Source of the DNA: Dokdonella_A sp039926025
GTDB taxonomy: Bacteria; Pseudomonadota; Gammaproteobacteria; Xanthomonadales; Rhodanobacteraceae
Direction: 5' to 3'
Length of the DNA: 56,894 bases
Assembly: GCA_039926025.1 (NCBI GenBank)
Contig: JBDSXV010000197.1
Location: forward strand, 1-56,894
Of the stretch, positions 35,644 through 44,640 are shown piece after piece. Below the pieces are notes generated by a model, which saw nothing but the letters and a program-made list of their open reading frames with translations, made no database searches and was not told the DNA's origin. Made by a program: the position numbers and the translations under genes. The first letter of the stretch is position 1; each line of letters opens with the position of its first letter.

Positions 35644-36441
35644 TCATCGATTGAGGAAGAAGGAAAAGACCATATCGACCACAATAATCCAGCAAATCGA
35701 CAACACCACCGCGCGTGTCGTCGCACGACCGACCCCCTCGGCGCCGCCAGTCACCGAAAAACCCGTGCTCACTCCGATCAACGTGATCAGCAGCGCGAAC
35801 ACCACGCTCTTTGACAAACCCTGCCAGACGTCACCCGGCGTCAGCAGCGACATCGTCTGCAGCAGATACGCCATCGGCGACACGTTGAGTGCGGGCGCGC
35901 TGTACAAGGCCGCGCCGAAGATCGCGACAGCATTCGCGAAGATCGTCAACGCCGGCAACATGACCAACATGGCGATCAACGCGGGTGCAACGAGGTAACG
36001 CACAGGCTCGATGCCGATCACCGCGAGTGCGTCAACTTCCTGCGAGACCGACATCGAACCGATACGCGCGGCGAGTGCGGAGCCGGAGCGACCGGCAACC
36101 AGGATAGCGGTGATCAGCGCGCCGAACTCGCGTGTGACGGATTTCGCGACTGCAATCACCACCTGCGATTGCGCGCCAAATTCGCTCAGCGACGCGATGA
36201 ACTGGATGCCGAGCATCAGGCCGACGGTGAAACCCAGCAGCGCAACGATTGGCAACGCGTCGGCGCCGATCTCGCGCATCTGACGCACGACGGCGGCGAG
36301 CCGCACCGGTTGACCGATGCGCCAGCCGACCAGCGCAAAGTACAGCGCGTCGAACAGCAACATTGCCGCGTAGCCGATACCGGAAAGCGCGTCGATCGTC
36401 GCGCGGCCGATGCCTGCAAGCGGGCGCGCCAGCGCGTTCAC
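35644..36441 (-). CDS. mlaE: MlaE-like lipid transporter permease
   Basis: 265-residue inner-membrane permease of the MlaE family. The signature regions are ALLGFTVGLMLGIQF, AVAKSVTREFGALITAILVA, GRSGSALAARIGSMSVSQEV and DALAVIGIEPVRYLVAP. It starts with a GTG at 36441 that overlaps the STAS gene stop (GTGA), so permease translation is coupled to the STAS protein. With MlaF, MlaD and the lipoprotein it forms a phospholipid transporter. Confidence 0.94.
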   Translation of the reverse strand: MNALARPLAGIGRATIDALSGIGYAAMLLFDALYFALVGWRIGQPVRLAAVVRQMREIGADALPIVALLGFTVGLMLGIQFIASLSEFGAQSQVVIAVAKSVTREFGALITAILVAGRSGSALAARIGSMSVSQEVDALAVIGIEPVRYLVAPALIAMLVMLPALTIFANAVAIFGAALYSAPALNVSPMAYLLQTMSLLTPGDVWQGLSKSVVFALLITLIGVSTGFSVTGGAEGVGRATTRAVVLSICWIIVVDMVFSFFLNR

Positions 36442-36779
36442 GCGAGCGCAATCAGCGCATCGGGCGTTGCCACAATCAGGAATACACGATCAAGCCGCGC
36501 CAGTTCGAGCACCGCGCGCACCGCGTCGCTGACCGCCACCAGCGCAAAGCGGCCCCCGCGCGTACGCGCATTCTGGAAACCCTCGACCAGGGCGGCGATT
36601 CCGGAAGAATCGATGTAGCTGACCTCGGAAAGATCAACGCCGACGGGCTCGTCCCGATTGATCGCATCGAGCACCGCGCGCCGCACTTGTTGCGACCAGG
36701 ACAGGTCGACTTCACCGCTGAGTCGGATCAGCACATAGCCCTCGCGGGTTTCGCTGGCGACGTTGTTCACGTTACTCAT
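36438..36779 (-). CDS. STAS-domain protein (MlaB- or RsbV-like)
   Basis: 113-residue single STAS domain. The phosphorylatable serine region is VSYIDSSGIAALVEG, with Ser58 at the position of RsbV's phosphoserine. The first strand VLIRLSGEVDL and the last GRFALVAV are typical. In E. coli a STAS protein (MlaB) binds MlaF and activates lipid transport. In Bacillus-type partner switches RsbV controls anti-sigma kinases. Here it overlaps a phosphatase/kinase-like gene upstream and mlaE downstream (four bases each), so either role, or both, is possible. Confidence 0.88.
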   Translation of the reverse strand: MSNVNNVASETREGYVLIRLSGEVDLSWSQQVRRAVLDAINRDEPVGVDLSEVSYIDSSGIAALVEGFQNARTRGGRFALVAVSDAVRAVLELARLDRVFLIVATPDALIALA

Positions 36780-38506
36780 GCTTCATTGGCCTCTTCTGTT
36801 CCCGGATCGCCCATGCGTTTGCGCAAAACCAGGCGATTGCCATGGTCGCCTGCGAGGGGCTCGATACGCCAGTCGTCCATGACCTCATCGATCAATGCGA
36901 TGCCGAAGCCGCCGCAGCGGCATTCGCCGAGCGGTTTCGGCTGCAGCAACGAAGGATCCACGCGCGGCGCCGAGTCGGTCAGCTCGAACGTCAGCATCGA
37001 GTTCGCATGCAGGATGCGCAAGACGATATCGCCGCTGCGATCCGGGCCATACGCGTGACGAATGATATTGGCGGACGCTTCGTCGACGGCGAGCACGAGG
37101 CAGTCGCGCAGTTGCGGTTCCACATGCAGCCCGTCGAGTGCCTGGCGCGTCGCACTGCGCAAGCCACGCAATGCGTCGGCTTGCGCAGGAATGCGCAGAT
37201 CGAGCACGACGTCGGGCGTGTCCGCGCGCGAGGCCTCGACCAGCAGCAGGGTCGTATCGTCGACCAATCTCAGTTTCTTGAGGTCCGCAAGCAAGCCGCG
37301 CAGACGTGCGTGCGGCGAAGATTGCGCATGGCGCGCGATCAGTTCGCGCACGCCGGCATTGCCGATCGGCTGCCCCGCATCGTCGCGCACATCGGTCGCT
37401 CCATCGGAGAATGCATACAGGGTGCCGCCATCGAGCGCGACCGCGTGCTGCTCGAACACGAGCCCCGGGATGATGCCGAGCGGAGGACCGCCCGAGGCGT
37501 AGTCGGTGTATTCGCCCGCCCGGTGCACGATGACCGGCGGAAATCCGGCGCCGGCGAATTGCACCTTCGTCGCCGTGCGATCGCAGTAACCGACCAGGGC
37601 GCAGACGAAGCGACCTTCCTGGCTCGTTTCGCACAGCTCGTCATTCGCGCGTGCGAGCCAGGCGGAGGGCGCGAGCCCGTCCTTGCCAGCCCAGCGCAGC
37701 AGACTCGCGGTGCGCACCATCAGAAGGGACGCATCGAGACCCTTGCCTGAAATGTCGCCGACGAGGAAACCGACACGACCATCGGCGAGCTCGAAATAGT
37801 CGTAGAAATCGCCCGAGATCTCGTGCGCAGGGCGATTGACGCCAATCACCGGGAAATTGTCGCGGCGGCGCTTGGGCAGCAGCGATTTCTGCAGCCGACG
37901 TGCAAGATCGAACTCGCGCTTCAGGCGCTGCTGTTCGAGCAGGTCGCCGGCCATGCGCGCGTTGTTGATCGCGAGCGCAGCAGGCGCAGCGATGATGCCA
38001 AGCAGCTCCGCGTCGCCAGCACTGAACGGAGCACCATCACGACGATTGACGATTTCGAGCGCCCCGATCGGCCCGTTGGCGGTCGCCAGCGGAGCGCACA
38101 CGAGGCTGCGGGTGATGAAGCCGCTGTCATCGTCAGCGGCACGCCAGACGCGTGCATCGGTCGCCGCATCGGCGACAATCTGAGTGGTATTTTCGGCGAC
38201 CGCGCGGCCGACCACGCCCTGTCCAACAGCGAGGCGCGAGCCGGTAATATCCACCGGCCCGACACAGATGCGGCATTCGAGCACTCCGGTTTCCGGGTCG
38301 AGCAGAAACAGCGAAGCAGCCTCGGCTTGCATGAAATCGGCGACACGGTTGACGGCTTCGGACAAGGTCAGGCGCAAATCGAGCGACACGGCGAGCGCAC
38401 GCGATAGATCCGCCAGAAACGCGAGGGTGTCCCCTTCTCGTCGGAGCACAGCGTGCGTCGAGCCCGCGAAGTGCGCTCCGGCCGGCGCGGTACGCGCGGC
38501 GCTCAT
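36776..38506 (-). CDS. GAF-PP2C (SpoIIE/RsbU)-HATPase regulator
   Basis: 576 residues in three parts. A GAF-like sensor occupies about residues 28-185. A short helical linker leads to a PP2C phosphatase (about 215-425) with metal-site motifs HEISGDFYDYF, FLVGDISGKGLDASL, FSDGATDVRD and DDTTLLLVEA. A GHKL ATPase of the RsbW type closes it (about 440-570), with N-box VDEASANIIRHAYG and G2 box CGGFGIALID. So one chain carries both a STAS-phosphatase and a STAS-kinase-like domain. The ATG at 38506 overlaps the pssA stop, and the stop overlaps the STAS gene. Its natural partner is the STAS protein. Confidence 0.9.
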   Translation of the reverse strand: MSAARTAPAGAHFAGSTHAVLRREGDTLAFLADLSRALAVSLDLRLTLSEAVNRVADFMQAEAASLFLLDPETGVLECRICVGPVDITGSRLAVGQGVVGRAVAENTTQIVADAATDARVWRAADDDSGFITRSLVCAPLATANGPIGALEIVNRRDGAPFSAGDAELLGIIAAPAALAINNARMAGDLLEQQRLKREFDLARRLQKSLLPKRRRDNFPVIGVNRPAHEISGDFYDYFELADGRVGFLVGDISGKGLDASLLMVRTASLLRWAGKDGLAPSAWLARANDELCETSQEGRFVCALVGYCDRTATKVQFAGAGFPPVIVHRAGEYTDYASGGPPLGIIPGLVFEQHAVALDGGTLYAFSDGATDVRDDAGQPIGNAGVRELIARHAQSSPHARLRGLLADLKKLRLVDDTTLLLVEASRADTPDVVLDLRIPAQADALRGLRSATRQALDGLHVEPQLRDCLVLAVDEASANIIRHAYGPDRSGDIVLRILHANSMLTFELTDSAPRVDPSLLQPKPLGECRCGGFGIALIDEVMDDWRIEPLAGDHGNRLVLRKRMGDPGTEEANEA

Positions 38507-39303
38507 TCTGGCTCGCGCCCCGAGCCGCGCAGCGCGCGCGCGCTGCGCTTCATGCGCAGGCCCCAGAGCGTCATGATCGGTCCGGACAGCACGTATAACG
38601 TCGTAATCGCGAGCACCACGCGGGGCGGATCGACGGCCAGCGCTACCAGGATCAACATGGCGGCCGGAATCCAGATGAAGGGCACGCGATCGGATCTCGG
38701 CCACGCCTTGAAGCTGAAATAGCGGAGGCGGCTGACCATCAGGAGGCCTGCGACGATCGCGACGACCGGCGTCACGAAATCCATGTTGCTGGCGTTGAAG
38801 CCGAACAGGCCCTTGTCTTCGATCGCCCACACGAAGGACATGCACAAGGCGGCTGCAGCAGGACTCGCCAGGCCCTGGAAATAGCGCTTGTCCGCCACCC
38901 CGACCTGGGTATTGAAGCGAGCCAGCCGCAGTGCCGCGCAAGCGGCGTAGATGAACGCCGCGGCCCATCCAAGCTTGCCCCAGCCCGACCCATAAGCCTT
39001 CAACGCCGACAGCGACCAGGTATACAGGACCAGTGACGGCGCCAATCCGAAGCTCACCAGGTCGGAGAGCGAATCGTATTGCACGCCAAAATCACTCTGT
39101 GTGCCGGTCAGGCGCGCCACGCGCCCGTCCAGGCCGTCGAGAATGGCGGCCACAAACACCGCGATCGCCGCATCCGTGTAGCGCCCTCCTATGCCGGACA
39201 CGATCGCGAAATAGCCCGCGAACATCGCACCCGTGGTCAACAGGTTGGGCAGCAGGTAGATCCCGCGCGGTGGCTTGCGCGCGCCGGTCGAAGTTTCGTC
39301 CAT
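38503..39303 (-). CDS. pssA: CDP-diacylglycerol-serine O-phosphatidyltransferase
   Basis: 266-residue integral membrane CDP-alcohol phosphatidyltransferase making phosphatidylserine. The catalytic signature begins DGLDGRVARLTGTQSDFG and ends YDSLSD (residues about 57-82), with the four conserved aspartates. The N-terminus RGIYLLPNLLTTGAMFAGYF and the helices after it match PssA of the Gram-positive/proteobacterial integral-membrane type. The ATG at 39303 gives normal length; the upstream frame is Ser-rich and overlaps the divergent promoter region. It heads the operon that includes a phospholipid transporter. Confidence 0.93.
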   Translation of the reverse strand: MDETSTGARKPPRGIYLLPNLLTTGAMFAGYFAIVSGIGGRYTDAAIAVFVAAILDGLDGRVARLTGTQSDFGVQYDSLSDLVSFGLAPSLVLYTWSLSALKAYGSGWGKLGWAAAFIYAACAALRLARFNTQVGVADKRYFQGLASPAAAALCMSFVWAIEDKGLFGFNASNMDFVTPVVAIVAGLLMVSRLRYFSFKAWPRSDRVPFIWIPAAMLILVALAVDPPRVVLAITTLYVLSGPIMTLWGLRMKRSARALRGSGREPE

Positions 39304-39457
39304 ACTCGAGCCGTGGCAAGGGTGGGAGACGGTGCGAGAGTGTACCGTGATACACACTACCGGCGTTTTCTGCTTGTGTCCGGGCGCGACTGGTGTTATC
39401 CAGTCGGCCATCCGGCGTGCCGACCGTGGGCACCTGCAAGAACGCGAAGGTCTATCA

Positions 39458-39886
39458 ATGAAGCTCAAATGGCTACTGCTCGCCCTCCTGATCGTCGGCC
39501 TTCCGGCTGCCGCTGGCGAAATGTATTCCTGGACGGACGCAAACGGCGTCAAGCATTTTTCAGACTCGCCGCCTCCAGCCAGTGTTACCAAGGCGCAAAA
39601 ACTCAAGCTCAAGGGCGGTGTCACCACCGGCGATGCGGCTGATGAGGCTGCCCAGAAGGAGCAGGCGGCCAAGAATTCAGGTCCGGCCCTTGCCGCTGCT
39701 GCAGGCTATGCGCCCGAAGACATCAAGCACAATTGCGAAGTCGCTCGCAAGAACCAGACGACGCTCGACAGCCAGAAGCCAGCGCTCGACACAGAGGGCT
39801 ACCCGGTCGATCTGGACGCGGCCAAGAGCCATCAGGTTTTGATCGACAAGGCTGCGCAACAGGTCAAGCTGTTCTGCTCCAACTGA
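39458..39886 (+). CDS. DUF4124-domain exported protein
   Basis: 142 residues: signal peptide (KWLLLALLIVGLPAAAG), then the short DUF4124 domain (EMYSWTDANGVKHFSDSPPP, about residues 21-40) that is common in exported proteins of this lineage. A charged helical tail with two cysteines follows (Cys98 and Cys140, approximate). GAAGG lies seven bases before the ATG at 39458. It should be periplasmic; the function is unknown. It is divergent from pssA and followed by proS after 169 bp. Confidence 0.85.
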   Translation: MKLKWLLLALLIVGLPAAAGEMYSWTDANGVKHFSDSPPPASVTKAQKLKLKGGVTTGDAADEAAQKEQAAKNSGPALAAAAGYAPEDIKHNCEVARKNQTTLDSQKPALDTEGYPVDLDAAKSHQVLIDKAAQQVKLFCSN

Positions 39887-40055
39887 AGTCGATGGCTCCC
39901 TGCTGCGTGAAGCGGCACTAGTCCGCGCATTCGGCCCGACCACTCCGCCGGCTTCCGGCCCCCGACAGCCCACGCACAAGTCGGCACGCGCGACCTGCCC
40001 CCGCTTGCGCGCCACTGCTAGAATCGCCGGTTCCGTGCCAAGTCGATGGAACCCC

Positions 40056-41753
40056 ATGCGCCTTTCCCGCTTTCACCTTGCGACCGTCAAGGAAGTTCCC
40101 GCCGACGCGGAAATCGCAAGCCACCGGCTGATGCTGCGCGCAGGCATGATCCGCAAACTGGCCGCCGGGATCTACACCTGGTCACCTCTCGGTTTGCGCG
40201 TGCTCAGCAAGGTCGCCAACGTGGTGCGCGAGGAAATGAATCGCGCCGGCGCCGTCGAATTGCTGATGCCGTCGATCCAGCCGCGCGAGCTGTGGGATGA
40301 AACCGGGCGCTGGGAGAAATTCGGCGGCCAGTTGCTGAAAATCAAGGATCGCAAGGAAGCGGCCTATTGCTATGGCCCGACGCACGAAGAGGTCATTACC
40401 GATTTCGCACGCAACGAGCTCAATAGCTACAAGCAGCTGCCGGTCAATTTCTATCAAATCCAGACAAAGTTTCGCGACGAGATACGCCCGCGTTTCGGGG
40501 TGATGCGTGCACGCGAATTCCTCATGAAGGATGCGTACTCGTTTCATTTGAGCCAGGATTGTCTGGCACGCGAATACCAGAAAATGTACGACGCCTATGG
40601 CCGCATTTTCACGCGCCTGGGGCTCAACTTCCGCGCCGTCCAAGCCGATACCGGCGCGATCGGCGGCAATGCCAGCCATGAATTCCAGGTATTGGCTGAT
40701 TCGGGAGAGGATGCGATTGCATTCTCGAATGGCTCGGACTACGCCGCGAATGTCGAAATGGCCGAAGCGATGGCGCCGACCGCAGCGCGGGCCGCTGCAT
40801 CGGCTGCACTCGAACGCGTCGCCACGCCGACGCAGAAGACCATTGATGAAGTTTCCGCATTCCTCAAGGTGAAGCCGGAACACTGCGTCAAGACGATCAT
40901 CGTGCGCGGACGAGAAGGTCTGGTCGCCCTGTGCGTGCGCGGCGATCACGAGATCAACGAGGTCAAGGCCGCCAAGCTGGATGAATTGCCGGGCGAATCG
41001 GTACTCGCCGACGAAGCCGACATCGTCCGCACGATCGGCACCAAACCGGGCTTCATCGGCCCGGCGGGATTGCCTGATTCGATCCCGGTCATCGTCGATC
41101 GCAGCGCTGCGGTACTCGCGGATTTCATTTGCGGCGGCAACCAGGATGGGACGCACTATCGCGGCGCAAACTGGGAGCGCGATGCACGCGTCAGCCGGAT
41201 TGTCGATATCCGCAAGGTCGTTGCCGGGGACGTTTCTCCCGATGGCGCCGGGACCCTGGCGATTGCGCGCGGCATCGAAGTCGGCCACGTGTTCCAGCTC
41301 GGTCAGAAATATGCCGAAGCGATGGGCGCGACCGTGCTCGACGATACCGGCAAGGCCCAGGTAATGCAGATGGGCTGCTACGGTATTGGCGTCAGCCGCA
41401 TCGTCGCTGCCGCGATCGAGCAGAACCACGATGCGGCAGGCATCGTATGGCCCGAACCGATGGCGCCGTGGCGCGTGGCGATCTGTCCAATCAATGCCGC
41501 GCAGAACGCGCAGGTGCGTGAAGAAGCGGAAAGACTCTACGACGAACTGTGCGCACGCGGCGTTGAAGTCGTGCTCGACGATCGCGGTCTGCGACCGGGC
41601 CCCATGTTCGCGGACATTGAGTTGATCGGTATTCCGCATCGTGTCGTGGTCAGCGAACGCGGCCTTGCCGCGGGCACGTTTGAATATCGCCGGCGCAATG
41701 AGACCGAAAGCCAGTCGATCGATCGGAATGCGCTATTGGGTCGTTTTGCGTAA
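40056..41753 (+). CDS. proS: Prolyl-tRNA synthetase (bacterial type)
   Basis: 565-residue class II synthetase charging tRNA-Pro. Motif 1 region GAVELLMPSIQPRELW, motif 2 FRDEIRPRFGVMRAREFLMK and motif 3 MGCYGIGVSRIVAAAIEQ are all present. A YbaK-type editing insertion lies at about residues 225-405, and a C-terminal anticodon-binding domain follows (from about 470). It starts at the ATG at 40056 (MRLSRFHLATVKEVPADAEI); the open frame continues 17 codons upstream without family similarity. Confidence 0.97.
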   Translation: MRLSRFHLATVKEVPADAEIASHRLMLRAGMIRKLAAGIYTWSPLGLRVLSKVANVVREEMNRAGAVELLMPSIQPRELWDETGRWEKFGGQLLKIKDRKEAAYCYGPTHEEVITDFARNELNSYKQLPVNFYQIQTKFRDEIRPRFGVMRAREFLMKDAYSFHLSQDCLAREYQKMYDAYGRIFTRLGLNFRAVQADTGAIGGNASHEFQVLADSGEDAIAFSNGSDYAANVEMAEAMAPTAARAAASAALERVATPTQKTIDEVSAFLKVKPEHCVKTIIVRGREGLVALCVRGDHEINEVKAAKLDELPGESVLADEADIVRTIGTKPGFIGPAGLPDSIPVIVDRSAAVLADFICGGNQDGTHYRGANWERDARVSRIVDIRKVVAGDVSPDGAGTLAIARGIEVGHVFQLGQKYAEAMGATVLDDTGKAQVMQMGCYGIGVSRIVAAAIEQNHDAAGIVWPEPMAPWRVAICPINAAQNAQVREEAERLYDELCARGVEVVLDDRGLRPGPMFADIELIGIPHRVVVSERGLAAGTFEYRRRNETESQSIDRNALLGRFA

Positions 41754-41994
41754 TTGAATCGCCTTCCATGCGCCTGATTTCAAAGCCGGAAACTCGATCG
41801 CCTGCGCGATTGAACCGACAATAAAAGGTGATTTTCCGCGCAGATTGTGATGGATGCCGCAGGCGTGGAATTGCACGCATGCGCATGGATTTGGTAGCTG
41901 CTAGGCTTTCGCCGTCTAGTAACCAACTCAGGCAATTCGGCTGACATTGAAGGCGAATTTGCGACTATTCGATATGGCACGAGGTGCGCAAGGC

Positions 41995-42318
41995 ATGGCA
42001 ATTGATCTGAATTCCCTGAACGACGATCAGCTTTCCGACCTGATTGCGCGCGCAACCGCACGGCGAGAAGAGCTGGTCAAGGAAAGAGCCGCCAAGTTGC
42101 GCGAAGAGATCAACGCGCTGGTAAAGGCCGAGGGTTTCGGACTTCATGAAGTACTTGGCCGTGCAGGCACGCGCGGCAGGGCGCGCGCCAAGGTCAAGCC
42201 GAAGTTCCGCAATCCGGCAGACATGAACCAGACGTGGAGCGGTCGCGGCAAGCGCCCGAACTGGTTCCGCGCAGCGATCTCCGCCGGCAACAAGGAAAAG
42301 GATCTGCTGATCGCTTGA
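41995..42318 (+). CDS. H-NS family nucleoid-associated protein
   Basis: About 107 residues, a short H-NS-type DNA-binding protein. The N-terminal oligomerisation helix is AIDLNSLNDDQLSDLIARA plus a basic coiled stretch. The C-terminal AT-hook-like core is NQTWSGRGKRPNWF, the canonical H-NS DNA-binding loop. Such proteins silence AT-rich and horizontally acquired DNA. The ATG at 41995 is preferred; earlier in-frame starts at 41974 and 41947 exist. A good Rho-independent terminator follows at 42354. Confidence 0.9.
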   Translation: MAIDLNSLNDDQLSDLIARATARREELVKERAAKLREEINALVKAEGFGLHEVLGRAGTRGRARAKVKPKFRNPADMNQTWSGRGKRPNWFRAAISAGNKEKDLLIA

Positions 42319-42353
42319 TCGGTCGACCGAACTGCTGTCGAGCATCGCGCGAT

Positions 42354-42376
42354 CGCCGACCCAGTGTCGGCGTTTT
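42354..42376 (+). terminator. Rho-independent terminator of the H-NS gene
   Basis: CGCCGAC (42354-42360) and GTCGGCG (42366-42372) form a perfect 7-bp stem with a five-base loop, followed at once by TTTT. It lies 36 bp after the stop codon. Confidence 0.8.
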
Positions 42377-42987
42377 CGTCTGGGCGACCGCGCGAGGCAC
42401 GCAGGCAGCACACTTCAGCACAAGCTTTCCACCGGCTTCGTCTTGCGAAGGAGGATTGCGGCTGTGTCCAGGGCGCGCGTGAGGCTCGCATCCATCTCGG
42501 GGCACCGAAATCTTCCGCGCCTAGTGCTCGATCGCCCGATGCTGCCGGCCTGTCGCAGCGAACTTGCGTGCAGCAGCGTGGGCATGAAGTTCGAGATGCT
42601 CGAAGATCACGGCAAGGTCGTTCCGACGTCACCGTCAACCCTTGGGCATGCGCATGCACTGGGGCGATCCAACGCTCGTTCGAACAGGCGTGCTGTGCGT
42701 TTGAATTGTCGCCGTCGGTCAGTAACGGAACGAAGACTCGTGTGTAATTTTTTTGGTGCGCTTGTGTCACGGCATCTACATCGACGTGCCTATACGCGAA
42801 TGGATGCTGGAACAGCTCCTTGCGAACACACCACCGTAGCGCGCAATCGGAAAGATCATGAAAATCGCCGATATCCAGCGCATGATTTGCGGCAAACCAT
42901 CAAGACCGCGGAGCGCGAGACGACCCGCGACTCGTCTGGGCTGAATGCCTGCGCCCTCTAGCGCGCCGCACCTACGCGTCGGCTCAT
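42377..42987. other. 611-bp intergenic region, no supported gene
   Basis: The only sizeable open frames (for example 42443-42961, plus) are Arg/Cys-rich and look non-coding. A 28-codon frame at 42858 opens with MKIADIQRMICG and stops soon after; it could be a gene remnant. A run of seven Ts lies at about 42747-42753. Nothing else is recognisable. Confidence 0.5.
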
Positions 42988-44640
42988 CTAATCGAACCCA
43001 TTCTTGAATATGCGATCCGGTGTGTATACCCCGGTGTTGCGTTCGTTTGCGTGGAACTGGGACCACGGCATATTGTCCGGTTTAGCGACGCTGTTGGGGA
43101 AGCGCCACGCGACCAACGCACCGATAGGCCCACCGAGCGTCGACGCCGTACCGACGACCAGTTCGATCTTGCCGTCACCATCTATGTCCGCCGCAGTCGG
43201 CGTTCCGTGAATCGACGACATCCCCAGCAGTTGCCAGCCGGCAGTCGCTGGCGATGAACATGCGGCGGGTGACTTTGCCGTCAGCTGATTGCCATTTCTA
43301 TCCCACGCAACCAGTAGCGTCGAATTGGACATGATGATTTCGGCTTTGCCGTCGCCATCGAGGTCCACGACAATTGGCGAACCGAACGCGGTGAGCCAAT
43401 TCTGATTGGTGGAGCAGGTCAGCGGGGCGAATGGCTGGCGAGGCCAGCCAGGATAAGCGGTGCCGTCGCTGCGGATCACGTGCAGCCAACCATCCTGGTC
43501 GGTTCCCGTCGTCTTTACGAGCGTCCCGATAACGGTTTCGAGCTTGCCGTCGCCATCCAGATCGGCAAGTGCAGGAGAAACCGTCCGGGAACTTTGATTG
43601 GGCGTTGCGTAAGGCCATCCCGGTAACGGCATGCCATTGCTACCCCAGCCATAGGTCGCTGCAGTGACAGCATGGGTAAGACCGCCGGGAGCACACGATG
43701 GCATATCCCAGCATCGACCGTAGCCGGCAACGATTGCGGGGTGCCCCGTACCGGCGAGATCACCGATCGCGGGTGACGAATAGACGACGTCGTCGAGCTT
43801 GATCGGGAACCCGGGAAGTTCGCCAATGCCATTGCCACGGAATACACGCATCTGACCACCAACCTGCACCAGGTTGGGGAGAGTTCCCTGGCCGCTGTCT
43901 TGACCGATGATTACATCGAGCTGTCCATCATTGTCCATATCGTAGATCGCCGGAGACGACCACACCGTGTCGACGATATCATCGGATAATCCCTTCGCCC
44001 ACCAAAGTGAACAGTCGGCATTCAAGGCACGCACATGCTTGTCCCAACTTCCAAACACGATCTGCATTTCGAGAGGCCTGGCGCGATCCAAATGCGCCAA
44101 TGCCGGCGAACTATAGACGCCGTTGCCCGAGCCAGTGACGGCATCCAGTGCGGTGAACGAACACTTCAACGTGCCGTTGTTGCGCAATACATAGACGCCG
44201 CCACCATTCTGAGAGCTGCTGGCGGCTCCCACCACGATCTCCGGAACACCGTCTCCGTCGATATCGGCAATAGCGGGCTTGGTTGGCACTTCGACGCTTG
44301 CAACCTTTCGTGCCCACAGAAACGTGCCGTCTGAGTGATAGGCAATGACGTACCCTCCCGTAGTGCCGACAACGATATCCTTGCCGATGTCAGCCACGAG
44401 ACCTAGTCTGGCGACGGCAGGGCTGGAAAAGCGCACGTAGCCAATGTCAGTGGGTATCGCGCCGCCCGAGAATTCAACCGGAAATCCTGCTAGGCACGCC
44501 GGGCTAGTGCCGGGGGGGCAGGCGATCTGACCGGCATCGCACACGCTCATGGCCCCCACTAACCAAAAGAGGATGATCGTCGCTACCAGCATTGCTCGCA
44601 TCTGGACACCCATCAGTGGGGAAATTCGTCTTGTACTCAT
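42988..44640 (-). CDS. Secreted FG-GAP/VCBS beta-propeller protein
   Basis: 550 residues with a signal peptide (about residues 14-36, MRAMLVATIILFWLVGAMSV ending in CDA). The body carries repeated calcium-binding FG-GAP units: IADIDGDGVPEIVVG, IYDMDNDGQLDVIIG, LADLDGDGKLETVIG, VVDLDGDGKAEIIMS and AADIDGDGKIELVVG, consistent with a seven-bladed propeller. The C-terminus ends in YTPDRIFKNGFD. Similar IFxxGF ends occur on exported proteins of this lineage as I recall, so it may be a sorting tail. It should be exported, perhaps surface-attached; its ligand is unknown. Confidence 0.85.
   Translation of the reverse strand: MSTRRISPLMGVQMRAMLVATIILFWLVGAMSVCDAGQIACPPGTSPACLAGFPVEFSGGAIPTDIGYVRFSSPAVARLGLVADIGKDIVVGTTGGYVIAYHSDGTFLWARKVASVEVPTKPAIADIDGDGVPEIVVGAASSSQNGGGVYVLRNNGTLKCSFTALDAVTGSGNGVYSSPALAHLDRARPLEMQIVFGSWDKHVRALNADCSLWWAKGLSDDIVDTVWSSPAIYDMDNDGQLDVIIGQDSGQGTLPNLVQVGGQMRVFRGNGIGELPGFPIKLDDVVYSSPAIGDLAGTGHPAIVAGYGRCWDMPSCAPGGLTHAVTAATYGWGSNGMPLPGWPYATPNQSSRTVSPALADLDGDGKLETVIGTLVKTTGTDQDGWLHVIRSDGTAYPGWPRQPFAPLTCSTNQNWLTAFGSPIVVDLDGDGKAEIIMSNSTLLVAWDRNGNQLTAKSPAACSSPATAGWQLLGMSSIHGTPTAADIDGDGKIELVVGTASTLGGPIGALVAWRFPNSVAKPDNMPWSQFHANERNTGVYTPDRIFKNGFD

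Noticed and set aside
36438..36779. Stand-alone anti-sigma antagonist for a local sigma factor
   Set aside because: No sigma or anti-sigma gene is nearby; the coupling to MlaE makes a transporter role at least as likely, so the name was left open.
42443..42961. 172-codon plus-strand frame after the H-NS gene
   Set aside because: Arg/Cys-rich with no domain or Shine-Dalgarno; treated as non-coding. A 28-codon MKIADIQRMICG frame inside it is too short to call.
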